Shown here one piece after another: positions 20,887-33,359 of a DNA stretch of 64,000 nt; within the stretch, counting starts at the first letter, position 1, and each line of letters starts with the position of its first letter. A program made the translations under genes and the position numbers. This DNA comes from Tranzscheliella williamsii. Taxonomy: Eukaryota > Basidiomycota > Ustilaginomycetes > Ustilaginales > Ustilaginaceae. The notes below the pieces were generated by a model. That model was not told the DNA's origin and made no database searches. It saw only the letters and a program-made list of their open reading frames with translations. Location: NCBI GenBank assembly GCA_023212725.1, contig JALBYF010000082.1:1-64000 (forward strand). The letters are read 5' to 3'.

Positions 20887-23800
20887 ATGTCGAATCAAAC
20901 GGACGGGGGCGACAACCCAATTCCTGCGCAAATTATTGAGCAGTTCAATTCATCTGGTTCTACGAATGTCTCCAAGGTGGGCATCAACTTGGTTGTCTTT
21001 GCGGGCCTAGGCCTCTTGACAGTGATTGCTTTCCAGATCCTCCGACCCAACAACAAGATCGTTTACGCTCCCAGATCCAAATATGCAGAAGATGGCAAAG
21101 CACCCCCCAAAGTGTCCGAGGACTTCTTCGGCTGGATTTCTCCCATCGTGAAGTATAAAGAGCATGATCTGCTTCCTTTGATCGGTCTAGATGGAGTCAC
21201 GTTCCTGCGTTTCATCCGCATGATGCGTTGGATGTTGACAACAATGGCGCTTCTCATGGCCGTTGTGCTAATGCCTGTGGACATCGCCTACAACTCTAAA
21301 AACCTTAGCAAAACGCTCATCAAAAACAAGCTCAATTACGTCAACATGTCCAACGTTCACGGTACTTATCTTTGGGCACATGTAGGTATGAGTTATGTTG
21401 GAACCATCGTCGCCCTCTCCTTCATATGGTATCATTACCGCGAAATGGTCAGGCTGCGCTGGGCTTTCTTCCGCTCGGAGGAGTATCAGACAAGTTTCCA
21501 TGCTCGTACTCTGATGCTGACCGATGTCAAAAAGCGCCTTCAGTCGGATGGCGCGCTCGGTGCCGTGCTATCCGAACTAAAGATGCCATATCCTACCACC
21601 GAAGTCCACATTGGCCGTAAGGTTGGCACACTACCCGACCTGATCGAGAAACACAACGATCTGGTTCGGGACCTTGAACACGTTCTAGCCAAATATCTGA
21701 AGGATCCAAACCAGCTGCCTTCCCAACGTCCCACCAAAACCATTGGCGGCTTCTTGGGATGCGGCGGCGAGCGAGTCGACGCCATTGATTACCTCACAAA
21801 TCAGATCAACCGTGTCGAAGCCGCTGTCAATCATCAAAGAGAAACGATCCAGCAAAAGCAACCTGAAATGTACGGATTTGCATCTCTAGCTGCGGTCCCT
21901 TACGCGCATGCTGCTGCCAAGGTCCTGAAAGGCAAGAAGCCTGGAGGCATGCGCATTGCTCTGGCTCCACCACCTTCCGGCATCATTTGGAAGAATCTCA
22001 GCCTGACGCGTGCTCAGCGGGCGAAATCCAGTTTTTTGGGTTTCTTTCTCCTGCTTATGCTTGTCTTTCTCAACACGCTCCCCTTGCTCGTGGTGTCCTT
22101 GATCTCCAACATGTCGTCACTCACCACGATCTCATGGCTCGGCTGGCTCCAGAAATGGGAAGAAGCCAGCTCGTTCACATTCGCCGCTGTCTCGGGTCTC
22201 GGCGCTCCTATCATCATGGGCATCGCGTCCTTTTTCTTCCCACTAGCCATGCGGAGGATAGCCAAGTATCGTGGCGTCCAAACTAGATATAAGCTGGATC
22301 GGTTGCTCGTAGGTCAGCTATTCAGTTTCTTGGTTATATCACAGTTCTTGATATTCTCGCTCATTGGTGTCGCCCTCTCCACCATTGGTCAACTGGTGAG
22401 CAGTATTCAGCAGAAAGAGGATGCTCTCAGCATTGTCAAAAATCTAGGCAATAGCGCAGCATGGGCTATCAAGCAACAGTATCTGGATCAATCCACTTAT
22501 TGGCTCACGTGGATGCCATTGAGGGGCTACGCTACCGTCTTCGATTTGGCACAGGTCATCAAATTGCTTCTCGTATGGTTTCAAAAGGCATTCTTCGGTA
22601 GAACCCCACGAGATGTTCGGGAATACACTACCCCACCAGTATTTGACTATTGGTTGTACTATGCCAACTATCTGTTCATGGCAGCGGTTGCCATGGTTTA
22701 CGCCCCATTGGCCCCCCTCGTCATCATCTTTGCCGCTGCGATCTTCTGGTTGAGTTCGTTCATCTACAAGTATCAGCTCATGTACGTCTTTGTCACCAAG
22801 CACGAGACCGGCGGTATGCTCTGGCGACCAACGATCAATCGACTTCTGGTCTGCATCGGCTTCATGCAGGTCATCCTTGTCCTGGCTGTGGTGCTCGATA
22901 CCTACAATTACTATCAAGCCTTGGCTGCCGTCCCTCCCATTTTTATGCTAATCGTCTTCAAGGTGTATTGCCGGCGCGCTTTCGATAGCAAATTTGACTG
23001 GTATATTCCCAACGAAGCCGAGATTGCGGCTTCCAAGATCCACGGCGGCGATGCCAGGCACAATCGACTGCAGCGGCGGTTCGGTCATCCGACCCTGCAC
23101 TCGAAGCTATTCACTCCCATGGTCCACGCTAAAGTTAGACACCTCCTTCCCCAAGTATACAAAGGTCGCCTAGAAACAGGGACGGCAACTGTAGATGGCC
23201 GCAAGGTCGAGACCGAACAGGTTACCGGTGGCCTCCGAATCGCAGCTGTGGAAGAAGACCAGCTCGAGTACGACCCTGCGAAAGACTCTGACAACCGTTC
23301 GGTCATGTCCGGCACCACTATGGGTGGGTTTGTCAGGACACCAGGCGGAACGCCTGGCCAAGGTGCGCCTGGCGGAGACTACTTCAAAGATCAGTATGCC
23401 CACTATATCGCTGGAGGCCCGAAGAGAGGTGAAGAGTTTGAAATGGCCAATGTAGCAGCTCGTGACAGCCGAGACAATCTCCTGGAGAAGCGGCAGGGCA
23501 GCCTGTACAACGAATCTCTTGATGGTACCCTGGCTGGCACGACGTACGGCGGCAAAGCGTCGCCGGAGGCGTTCGGCGCTCACGGCGAGCATCATGATTA
23601 CGCCGCGTCGACGCCCGGCCTTGAGTACGGTGTCCCGCAGCAGCCCAGCTACTTTGACCCCTATGCACAAGCAAGTCAAGGGAGAGCCTACCCGCCTCGC
23701 GTAGGGACCAATCATAGTGCACAGGCTAGTCAAACCAGCCTTGGCTCATACAGCAACCTTTTGTATGGGACGAACGCTGCTCCGAACAATCTGAACGATG

Positions 23801-24222
23801 GGTCATATTCATCGCCCCAGCATGGTCCAGGCGCTCCGCGCACGTATGCGCCGGGAGCTGCCCAGCAGATTTCGCCGGGTACCCTTATTGCCCCTGTTAG
23901 CCAGTATCAGGCTAGCGCATATACTCCATCGCCCCCCAGCCATCAGGCACCTCGATACCAAGCCAATCCTTCAAGACAGGGGACAGCTGACTATTCCTCC
24001 CAGCAAGGTAGCTACCCGCAGCAACAGGGTGGCTATTCTGCGCAACAGCAGCAGCAGCAGCAGCAGCAGCATCACCAGCCGCCTCATTATCAAGGCCAAC
24101 ATCCGACTCGGCAACAGTTTTCGAGAGCACAGCAAGAAAGTGGAAATGGCTACTACCCGCCTTCACACGGTTCACAGACAGGTCCGGGCCAACATGGCCA
24201 GGGAACTCGCCGCCAAAACTAG
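20887..24222 (+). CDS. CSC1/OSCA/TMEM63-type calcium-permeable stress-gated cation channel, 1111 aa
   Basis: Start at the first ATG, 20887; a continuous frame. These dimeric channels open on hyperosmotic or mechanical stress at the plasma or internal membranes. The N-terminal part has a first membrane segment at about 34-51 (GINLVVFAGLGLLTVIAF) and two more before residue 200. A soluble PHM7-type cytosolic domain follows (about 200-375). The channel core of about eight helices (DUF221/RSN1_7TM) spans about 375-690. The C-terminal ~400 residues are hydrophilic, Gly/Tyr/Ser/Gln-rich, and include a pure Gln run encoded by CAG repeats near 24044-24069. This tail is much longer than in animal TMEM63 and is probably cytosolic and disordered. 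The exact paralogue (CSC1, RSN1, PHM7) cannot be fixed here, so no symbol is given. Confidence 0.9.
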   Translation: MSNQTDGGDNPIPAQIIEQFNSSGSTNVSKVGINLVVFAGLGLLTVIAFQILRPNNKIVYAPRSKYAEDGKAPPKVSEDFFGWISPIVKYKEHDLLPLIGLDGVTFLRFIRMMRWMLTTMALLMAVVLMPVDIAYNSKNLSKTLIKNKLNYVNMSNVHGTYLWAHVGMSYVGTIVALSFIWYHYREMVRLRWAFFRSEEYQTSFHARTLMLTDVKKRLQSDGALGAVLSELKMPYPTTEVHIGRKVGTLPDLIEKHNDLVRDLEHVLAKYLKDPNQLPSQRPTKTIGGFLGCGGERVDAIDYLTNQINRVEAAVNHQRETIQQKQPEMYGFASLAAVPYAHAAAKVLKGKKPGGMRIALAPPPSGIIWKNLSLTRAQRAKSSFLGFFLLLMLVFLNTLPLLVVSLISNMSSLTTISWLGWLQKWEEASSFTFAAVSGLGAPIIMGIASFFFPLAMRRIAKYRGVQTRYKLDRLLVGQLFSFLVISQFLIFSLIGVALSTIGQLVSSIQQKEDALSIVKNLGNSAAWAIKQQYLDQSTYWLTWMPLRGYATVFDLAQVIKLLLVWFQKAFFGRTPRDVREYTTPPVFDYWLYYANYLFMAAVAMVYAPLAPLVIIFAAAIFWLSSFIYKYQLMYVFVTKHETGGMLWRPTINRLLVCIGFMQVILVLAVVLDTYNYYQALAAVPPIFMLIVFKVYCRRAFDSKFDWYIPNEAEIAASKIHGGDARHNRLQRRFGHPTLHSKLFTPMVHAKVRHLLPQVYKGRLETGTATVDGRKVETEQVTGGLRIAAVEEDQLEYDPAKDSDNRSVMSGTTMGGFVRTPGGTPGQGAPGGDYFKDQYAHYIAGGPKRGEEFEMANVAARDSRDNLLEKRQGSLYNESLDGTLAGTTYGGKASPEAFGAHGEHHDYAASTPGLEYGVPQQPSYFDPYAQASQGRAYPPRVGTNHSAQASQTSLGSYSNLLYGTNAAPNNLNDGSYSSPQHGPGAPRTYAPGAAQQISPGTLIAPVSQYQASAYTPSPPSHQAPRYQANPSRQGTADYSSQQGSYPQQQGGYSAQQQQQQQQQHHQPPHYQGQHPTRQQFSRAQQESGNGYYPPSHGSQTGPGQHGQGTRRQN
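24044..24069 (+). repeat. CAG microsatellite encoding poly-Gln
   Basis: An almost uninterrupted run of CAG codons in the C-terminal tail of the CSC1-type channel gives about nine consecutive Gln, followed by His/Gln-rich sequence. Likely length-polymorphic between isolates. Confidence 0.85.
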
Positions 24223-25029
24223 CAATGCGACAGCAAGCTGCCCATGCCGTCGACGGCCCTTGTTTTCTTGTCTAGGCTACACTCTGCTTTGCTTTCGGGT
24301 CGTTATCAAGTTTCGATCTCGACTATTCGCACTTGAATCATTATTATCTTCTCAGCTTGTTCAGAAATAGGGTCACCCACCTGTCACGGTCATTCTCAGG
24401 TCCAGTGCAAACGTTACCTGCACACCTACCAGCACACGCTTCATCTGTATCAGTCACCTTGTCACCTAGCGGCGCTTAGTATCCACATCGCATGTAGAAC
24501 CTCGCTGCTCCATATTGCAGTCTCCCACTTCGAAACTATCTTAGCACAAGAGCTCAATACGGTCGGAGAGACTTGGCTAGTGCGTCGTTGCAAGCTGGCA
24601 AACAATTCGCCGAAATGAGTATGAGATAGCTGTAAGAGTGATACGCATGGACCATCTGTCGCTGCGAGCGATTATCTATTTCTTGCGCGTAGTTTGTGAG
24701 GTTGTGCCTGAGAAGGGTCTTTCCTATTTCCCAGTCCCACGGAACACTTACACACCTGCTGATGCTGAGCTTTTCCCTTCGTTACCGCAGCGTTGTCGAC
24801 GACGGAATTGCATAACATCACAGCCGTACTGGAGTCAGGCTAGCCGCTTATAGAGACTCCTTGGCACATCTTGGCCTACCAAACACAGTACAGTGTTGCT
24901 GTGAGTCAAGCGACAGTTAGGGTACGCAGCGAGATGCGCTGGATTCGTTCCGTCGTCTTTGCTGGCTGAGTTTGGCTCCAATCTAGACGCTTTAGTTGCA
25001 CGGTGGTCTAAGACGCCTGTTCACGAAGT
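24223..25029. other. intergenic, nothing recognised
   Basis: About 0.8 kb between the channel gene and the BEACH gene, on the same strand. Only short non-protein-like frames. It should contain the 3' UTR of the former and the promoter of the latter. Confidence 0.4.
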
Positions 25030-28000
25030 ATGGCCTCGCCAAAGGCTGAACACGTTCCGTCGCATTCAGCTAATCCTGTTGCAGAAACACTGCGCCAACC
25101 TCCATCTCTGCCGTCCTCGAGTCCGCACACGACAGTCTACGCCACCACTGCCATTGATTTCCCTAAAGAAGCCGGTTCCCTCAGCTCGCGGGATGATGGT
25201 TCGCAACCCGCTTCAGTGACGCGGATCTCTTCTGAAAACGGTTCAGCAACTCGGATAAACACTGTTGCACTGCCGGAGAGTAAGAGCCCTAACGCCCTCC
25301 AGGCCCTGGCCGATTCAGCATCACCTTTGTGGCCTGCTTCTAGCTTGGCTCCGCCCTCTCCGTTGCCGGGATTCTCGATGGGCAGCCCCATTATTAATGA
25401 CCCTATTATTAATGCACACGGGCCCGCCTTCGGCCATGATTCTCCTTCCTCTCATCCCAGAGACACCAGCGGCACTTCTGCATCTCTACATTTGTCTCCT
25501 TCCCAAAGTGTCGAACGAGACGAGCTCTTGTCAGTCCTCGAGGCTCTGCATCGATGCGCCCCAGACGACCTCGACACAAAACTCCATCTGGGTGGTCATC
25601 TTCATCGCATGCTCGTCGAAGATAATTGCAGCTATCGTGACAACTTTCGTGAAGCCGGTGGCTTCCTAGTAGTCATTCAACTCCTTTCCTCCCTCGAAGG
25701 CAGCAGACTCGATTCCACTTCCCATCCCATTTCGCAAGCAAAAGCTAGTGATCATAGTCCTCAAGCTGTCGAAGCGGCTTCAGTCAGGGCGCAGGAAGGA
25801 TCAGTTGCTGGGGCGGGCGACATGCGTTCGAAGCTCCGAATTGAGATATTCAAGCTGGCACTCTCCATATTGTCCGAATCTTTACATCGTCAACCTCTCA
25901 ATCTTAAAGCTTTCGAAACAACTGCAGGATGGTCCCATCTGAAAGCTTCCATCAAGCTATCAACCCTCGCCAACGATTCTGCAGACTATGTTTTCGGTGC
26001 AATACTTGGCCTGTCGCTGGGCGACGTGTCCACCTATTCCGGACTGCTTGCTGCCACTCGTCGGTTCCTCCAAGACCAGATGAAAGAATTGAAGTCGAAC
26101 CTGGAACTTCAGGATCTACTTGAGTCCAGGATCAACGAGCAGTGGGGTACCAATGCAAGCATAACCTTCCCGTCCGTCGTAGAGATCGGCTTAGAGTTGC
26201 TGACAGAAGTAGCGGGTTTAGACGAGGAGCTACGCCGGATAGTGCTTCTGGTCGTCGCCCGGCTGGTGTCCACGAGCAAGCGCAATCAGATTGCTCTTGC
26301 CAGTGTCGGTGTCCCATCCATCCTCCTCGACCAGTGCATTCGTACACCTGCGGAAGAGTCAAACTATGCACTCACCTCCCAGCAAAGGAAGACACTTACT
26401 CACACTCTCCACCAGATGTATACTGGCGTAGGTATCTCAGACAAGGATGCGCGCAAGATCCTTCAGGTGGCTTGCACTGGCACGAGCCATGTTCATGGCG
26501 AGCTTCTTGATATTCTCCTTCACGCCGCCGAGTGCACCCGCGACCCCAACACTGTCCTTTTCACTATGGCCGAACACGGACATGCATCACTGGCCTTCTC
26601 CTGCATGCGTCGGCCCTTTCCTCCAGCTGGAAACTCCAGAGGTTTCAGCTTTGTGACCTCATTTACGATCGAACGCATCGAGCCAAGCGTGCCTCTCGAA
26701 CTTCTTACTATCTTTGATGCCCAAAAGACCTTCTCCGTCCAGCTCAAAGTCGAGCCGGGCACCGGCTTATTAAGCTACTCCAGTACGTCGGCGCCTCCTC
26801 CGACACGGTTCAATAAGTTTTGCTTCGTTACCAATAAGCGTCATCACCTGGTTTTTACGCACGCAAGGCCCAAAGGAGGGGCGAGAATGTCCTTGGCGCA
26901 TCTGTACGTCAATGGGGAGCTTGTCGAGGAGAAGCTGGCTCCATGGCCTACACCGTCTCTGCTCCCCAATTCTGGACCAGTAAGGGCTATCCTAGGCTCT
27001 CCACCGAGCGCCCTGGATGGCGCAGGATCGATCACAGATCCTGTGGAACACAACCCAGGGCGAAAAACCAACCGTCTAATTTGGTCGTTGGGGCCCACCA
27101 TGCTTCTAGATGATATCCTACCACAAGATCTTCCGCTCGTCCTTTATGAGCTCGGCCCTCGATACGCGAGTAATGCACAAGATTCACTAGGCCGGTTTCT
27201 TACGTATAGCGCCAGCGCTAATATCAATCTGAGGCTCGAGTCAATCGCAAGAAGATCTTCCGACGGAGCTGTGATGACCGAAAAGGAACTGTCCAACCTC
27301 CCTTTGGTAACAGCAATTGCGGGAAAGTCTTGCAATTTGGTGTCGGAAGACCGATTGTACTTCGTAATCAATGCCGCTTGCACCGCTAACTTCGACCGCA
27401 TTCCTCGGCGACAGGCATCTGGGCCAGGCTTCTACGCTTCAACTATATCCCAGTCGCCAAAAAAGTCAGGATCGGTTTTCCTCCTGAACCAGGCCGTCGC
27501 TTTGAACCGCGAAGCTATCGGATCGTCTTTCGGTCTCGCAAAGCTGTATGGTGAGCCGACCCTGGTAGTGCCAAAGCCATTCGATGAGACAGTCTGGAAG
27601 CTTGGCGGCAGTGCCATCTTACTCAAGCTCATCGACTCGTCTTTCACTGCGGAGCAGCTGGGTAAAACGTTGTCTCTCTTTCTCAGGCTTGTTTCAGACT
27701 CGTGGAGGCTTAGCGAGGATGCCGAACGTTCTAAGGGGTATGAAGTGCTCGGCTTCCTGCTTCAGAGCAAAGGTCATCTTTTCAACCTTGACATCGCTGA
27801 GATCATTTTCGCTGCGGTCGGTCTAGATATCCACTCTCCAGAGGAGGCGATACTAGTCAACCCGTTCCTGTACCGCATCATTATGCTCGACTTCGATCTA
27901 TGGTCTCAGACGTCTGCTTCTCTGCAACAGATGCACCTCGAGCACTTCAAAAACGTACTCCGTGTTTCTCATCATCGAAAGGTAAGTCCGAGTCCAGAAG

Positions 28001-31000
28001 CGGCATTTCAGGTCGGTGCAGAGGAGGACTGAACGCAACCTTCTCACCTCTGACGGAACCTTAGTTCAATACGAAGAGAGTCTCTAAAATGCAGATCGTC
28101 AAAAAGCTGCTCCACGCTATAAGATCCGGCGTCTATGCTCAGGAAGTGGCACCAACCTTGGTCAGCGCTCTGCGTGCTGTTCTATCGTCATTCTTCACAG
28201 ATGCTTCGGTCCGTGTCATCACATCCTATCTCGCCGCTCGGCTCTGCAGAGGTATCACACCTGCCACCATCGGCAAGTTGCCAGTTCGAGCGTCCACACT
28301 CGATGCGAAAAGCGAGGGAGAACGTTGGTCGACACCGGCAACGGAGGCCAGCTACAGAGAGAAAGCGAGTGAACCCCGTACAGCTATTCGAAATGTCTCG
28401 ATAACGGCCGGCGAAGAAGAAACGCAACTGCCTTTAAGCGTCTTTGAGCTACTTGCGGAGCTGCTGCTTGAGCGCAAAGCCCACCTTTTCCGATTTGCGG
28501 CTGCAATCAACGTTAAATGGCTTCTAATCTTCTTCCACCCCCGGGCAGAACCTCGAGCTGCTGCACTTGCGCTGCAAATCCTAGTCCGGCTCTTGCTGCA
28601 CCCCGAGCTCAACTATGCGCAGGAGCTCGGTTCTTCTGGTGGTTTCAAAGTAATGGAGCGGCTTCTGCCCCGATTTTGGTCAGGCCCTTCGATAATGCTT
28701 CTCTTGTGGTCCGGACTGTTCGGCATCGAAGCTCCGGACGGTGCAACATTGAAGACCGCTTTTCCACTACCTCCACCAGGACAAAGTCGATTGCTTTACT
28801 GCCCGTCCCTGCTCCGTGCCATCCTGTCCTGTCTGAAAGAGGGCCTGGGCAACGCATTTGTCCGTCAAGGCGAGTCTCGCCTGCGAACGCAAATGGCCAA
28901 AGCTCGACCTTCAGACAGCATGCTTCACCTCTCAGCCGGTTCTGCGAAACCGACGCATGCGCGCAAACGCAGCCGTTCGCTCAACGTGGATGCGAAAACG
29001 CTCGAAGACGTCTCCAGAGCCTCTAGGGACATAGCAATGCTCCGGGACGTGGCGAGTTTACTTTCTGGCTATGCTCTGCAGTCCTCCGAGTTCAAGGAGT
29101 TACTTTTTTCCCCCATCATTCTTCGTGGTTTGATCGACTGCATCTTTCCATTTGTCGGCCGCATCAGGCCTCAGCTTAACGACACAACCACACAACAGAT
29201 GGTCACCACAGTTAGCGATATAACAAACCTCTTATTGGAGCTACTTGCTAAGCTCGCTACGAACTCCATGCTATCCACTGGCTCACTTGCTGCTTTAACT
29301 GCTATTGACCATGCTTTGCCTCCCACCGACCTATCTCAACAAATCGTCTTCCGGCAAGCGCTTCTCGCGAAAATCTCTCAGGTCTTGCAAGTGGTAGTGC
29401 AAAAAAGACCAGATCAAGCTATAGCACAAGCTGAGACGATCGCCCTCTTCTTCGAAAAAGCATCCGAAGAAATGCTCGAGGACTCTCATATGGGCGAACA
29501 GCTCGTTCACTCAATTCTCGCGTTGCTGGATCTCCTCACGAAGGCGGACTCCATTCACGACGGCGCTATAGCTCCTACCCTATATCTCAGCCTCAATCGA
29601 CTCATCTTGCTCCGACTGAGTGCAACGAACGGTTATCAACAAATTTTGACGCAGATAATTGAGCATCAATCACTGATCTTTTCGAGCCTCAACCAAGATC
29701 GAATCTTCTTTGAATGTCTTGTTTACCAAGCTTTACACTGCCTTCAGATACAAGGGGACCAACGCGAGCCCAATCATGGCTACGAGGCCTCCACGATCTT
29801 CGACTTGCTCACATTGGCTCGTCCAAGCATGGTGGAAGGGACCCCAGCGGCGCTGTTCAACACGCTGAGAAAGGTGGAGAGCGTTGTCAAGCTGGAACAA
29901 ACTGATGCCGTACCAAGGGCTGCAGACAAGGGCCGAGAAGAAACTCTCGCCTACGCAGATACCTGGAGAGGCTATTCCAAGACCCAGGAAACGCTGAAAT
30001 CGGCGGCCCACATGGATCGTCTTCAACAGTTGCACGAATCACTACGCCGTGTCGACACCCGTGAACAGGTCATTCGGAGCACAGAGAACCGAATGATTGC
30101 TTGGCACACCACTTTGGTGGATAGTGAGCAGGTGCGGCATGCAAAGTTTGCCAACGACCTACGAGAAATGCGGAAATTTGCAAGCATCGAATGGCAGAAG
30201 CTGTCCGACGGCCTTCATCGTGAGAGAGCGCTGTTGTTTCACGATACAAAAGTCAAGCAAGCCCTTTGGCGGCTGGATCCTACTGAAGGTCCCTGTCGAA
30301 TCCGCCTCAAGTTGCACCAGATGCCACAACTGGAGTATCTTGACGATATTGCCCCACAGCGCGCCGAGTCTGTCGTCAACGAAACAGCACCAGCCTCACC
30401 GTACCAGATCGCCCATGGCGATGCTTGGGGCAGCACAGATGCTGGCCTTGTAGACCCAGCCGTGGACGCCGATGGTCTCGCTGTGAACGGAGCTGTCAAG
30501 CGTACCTCCAGTCCATCACGCAATGCGGGCCAGTCTGAGAGCCACCAGAGAGTAGCGGCTCTTACCGAGGACATTACCGGCCTTGAGGCAGAAGCTTCCC
30601 AACACGAAGATAAATACAGAAGGGTCTTACGGTCTCTGGAACGTGGTGATGTCATCCAGGCTGTCTTCAACACTTCGCGTGTTGTTGGTATCGAGTCGCG
30701 GGGCTGCCTGACCATATTCGGTAAGGCATGTGTCTACCTCATGGATGACTATTTTCAGCGGCCTAATGGCGAGCTCATTAACGTCTGGGAAGCTCCTCCC
30801 GAGGAACGCGACGCTCTCGTGATGGCCACGCTTTCGTCGGATGCGTCCAAGCCGTCCGATCTAATCGGCCAGCTCGAAGGCGAAGCTCAGACACGGAAAT
30901 GGGCTTGGTCGACGGTCCAGATCTGCTATCGACGGTCCTGGCTTCACCGTCACACTGCTCTCGAAATATTCTTCAAAGATGGGCAGAGCTGTCTCTTGGT

Positions 31001-33359
31001 CTGTCCTGAGACAGCGAGTGCCCACAAGATGTATCAGGAAGTGAAGAGCCGAGCGCCTTCAGCGGTAGCATTATCAGAGTCCAAAATGAACGGGATCCGA
31101 ACCAAGTCGCTTCCGACTTCGTCGAGCCAGCCTACTAGCCTCGGTTCAAGGCTGGCGGGTGCCGTGTTGGGCCGCAGCGCCTCTTTCGGCACGATCACAA
31201 CAGCTTGGCGCGAAGGAAGAATGAGCAATTTTGCTTACCTAATGGAGCTGAACACTCTTGCTGGTCGATCCCTGAACGACTTGACCCAGTTTCCGTGCTT
31301 GCCATGGGTCCTGGCCGATTATACAAGCAGCGAGCTCGACCTCTCCAACCCGGCCAGCTTCCGTAGACTGGAGCTTCCGATGGGCGCACAGACGCCAGCG
31401 CGACGAAAAGAATATGAGGATCGCTACGTCCAATTGCAGGAGGTGGACATGGAGCCCTTCCACTACGGCACACACTATTCGACTGCCTCCACGGTCTGCG
31501 GCTTTCTGATCCGCACGCGCCCCTTCGAGCGCTTGCTGATAGCTCTTCAAGGCGGAACTTTTGATCTGGCGGATCGAACGTTCGGCTCTATCAGCAAAGC
31601 CTGGCACTCGGCGTCTGAGCTTTCTCGCGGTGACGTGCGTGAGCTCATCCCAGAGTTCTTCTACCTGCCAGAGTTCTTGTGCAACCTGAACCGTTTCGAT
31701 TTCGGAGTGACGCAGGCCGGAGAGGTGATAGACGACGTAGAGTTGCCACCGTGGGCCAAAGGTGATCCCCGGCTCTTTATTCTCAAGCATCGAGAGGCCC
31801 TAGAGTCGGAATATGTCTCACAGAGGCTACACCACTGGATCGATCTTATTTTTGGCTACCGTTCTCGAGGCCAAGAAGCTGTCGAGAGTACCAACGTCTT
31901 CCACCCCCTCAGCTATGAGGATGCTGTTGATCTTGACTCCATCGATTCGGCCATGGAACGTCAAGCTACAGCGCAGGTCATCCACAACTTTGGACAGACG
32001 CCCTCGCGCCTCTTCCATCATCCGCACCCCCAGCGGCTTGCACGTTCATATCCTACGTTAGCTGCGACTGAGAGGTTCGGGCTGCTGGAGCATCCGAGGC
32101 TGATTGTTCAGAGCATTGCGCCGATTCGCACGCTGAAAAGCTCGGTGCACTTCATCTATCCTTTCCACCCGGAGCGTGCTTTCGCTTCACCTAAAGAATA
32201 TCTTATCCTACCCGGGCTTGGAGTGTCGCTCTCATTGGAACACCTCGATGGCAGCTTGCGCATGTACAGCTCCAAGGACTCCAAGAGAGCTCTGGCGGTA
32301 ATCGAACAGATGACGCCAGATCGAACCACGTGTCTAGCGCAGGCAAGGGCAAAGTCCTTCGTCACTGGCAGCTCCGACGGAGTTCTCTGCCTTTGGGATC
32401 TGGAAGTCGACAGGAAGGAGATTGCGCTCTCGAAGGTCTTTCGTGGCCATGATGACGCGGTTCTGAGCCTCGCTGTTTCGTCCTCATGGAGCGTGGTCGC
32501 AAGCGGATCGAAGGACAAAACTGCTATCATCTGGGATCTAAATCGAGGCGAATACGTGCGGACACTGCGCGGCCATGAAGGAGCGGTCCATCTGGTCGCT
32601 ATAGATGAGAAGACGTGCCATATCGCCACTGCGTCAGGGCCGGAAGTACGTCTTTGGTCCATCAACGGTGATCTGTTAGCATGTCTGGCGACAAGTCAAA
32701 GTATCCTCGAACCAGTAGCCAGCTTGGGCTTTCTTGAACGGGACTACCATGCCGGACGTCTGGCAGTGATCCTCACGGGTCACCGCGGCAAGGTCATCGC
32801 ATGGGAAGCGATCTCGGCACACAATACCTTATCGGCTCCAAGCACGACCGCCCGTGGGAAGCATACCAAGGAGAGGCAATCTTCGGCCGCGCAACTGACA
32901 GCGGATGGGATGACACAAAGTTCCAGGGCCCGACCGAACTTAGGCTGGGGCGAGGCATCGCTGATCAACCTGGAGTGGACGCTAGAACCTCTGCATGTCT
33001 TTGAGCACCACGACCGGGTAGGTGCAGTGACAGTGCCGCTAATCACGGCGGTCGCAACGACGCCAAGGATGCTGCTGACGGGAGACGAGACCGGTCGCCT
33101 GTACCAATGGGCGCTGGTGGGAGAAGCGATCGCAGTGCCCGACTCGTTCTCGTCGCACTGCATGAATGGCAGCTGCAACAAGCGCTTCGGACTGCTGGAA
33201 AGCAAGCGGACATGCGCGGGCTGCGGAGGGCTCTTCTGCAACGCCTGCGCGGCACCGCATCCGGAGCTGAGCGGCCATCAGCGCTTCTGTCCCGTCTGCC
33301 ATGCCACCATCGATTCGTCTGGCTACTTCGCCACCCCCGCACAACGCAGCACGCGGTAG
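25030..33359 (+). CDS. BPH1: giant BEACH-WD40 protein with C-terminal FYVE-like finger, two exons, 2748 aa
   Basis: Exon 1 is 25030-27981 and exon 2 is 28065-33359. The 83-bp intron (donor gtaagt, branch ctgac, acceptor ttag) joins them in phase 0, giving HHRK-FNTKRV. Without splicing there would appear to be two genes. BEACH proteins are peripheral scaffolds in vesicle traffic, autophagy and vacuole/lysosome function. In order: a disordered N-terminus; helical/armadillo-like regions; a concanavalin A-like segment (about 520-690); more helical repeats; a PH-BEACH domain (about 1842-1982, GDVIQAVFNTSRVVGI); the BEACH domain (about 2030-2309, with SNFAYLMELN, FHYGTHYS, FFYLPEFL); WD40 repeats (about 2339-2672, with SGSKDKTAIIWDL); and eight Cys/His metal ligands in a FYVE-like finger (about 2679-2739). 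The terminal finger resembles WDFY3/ALFY rather than budding-yeast Bph1. Its basic RHHCR signature is replaced by RTCAGCGG. Confidence 0.9.
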
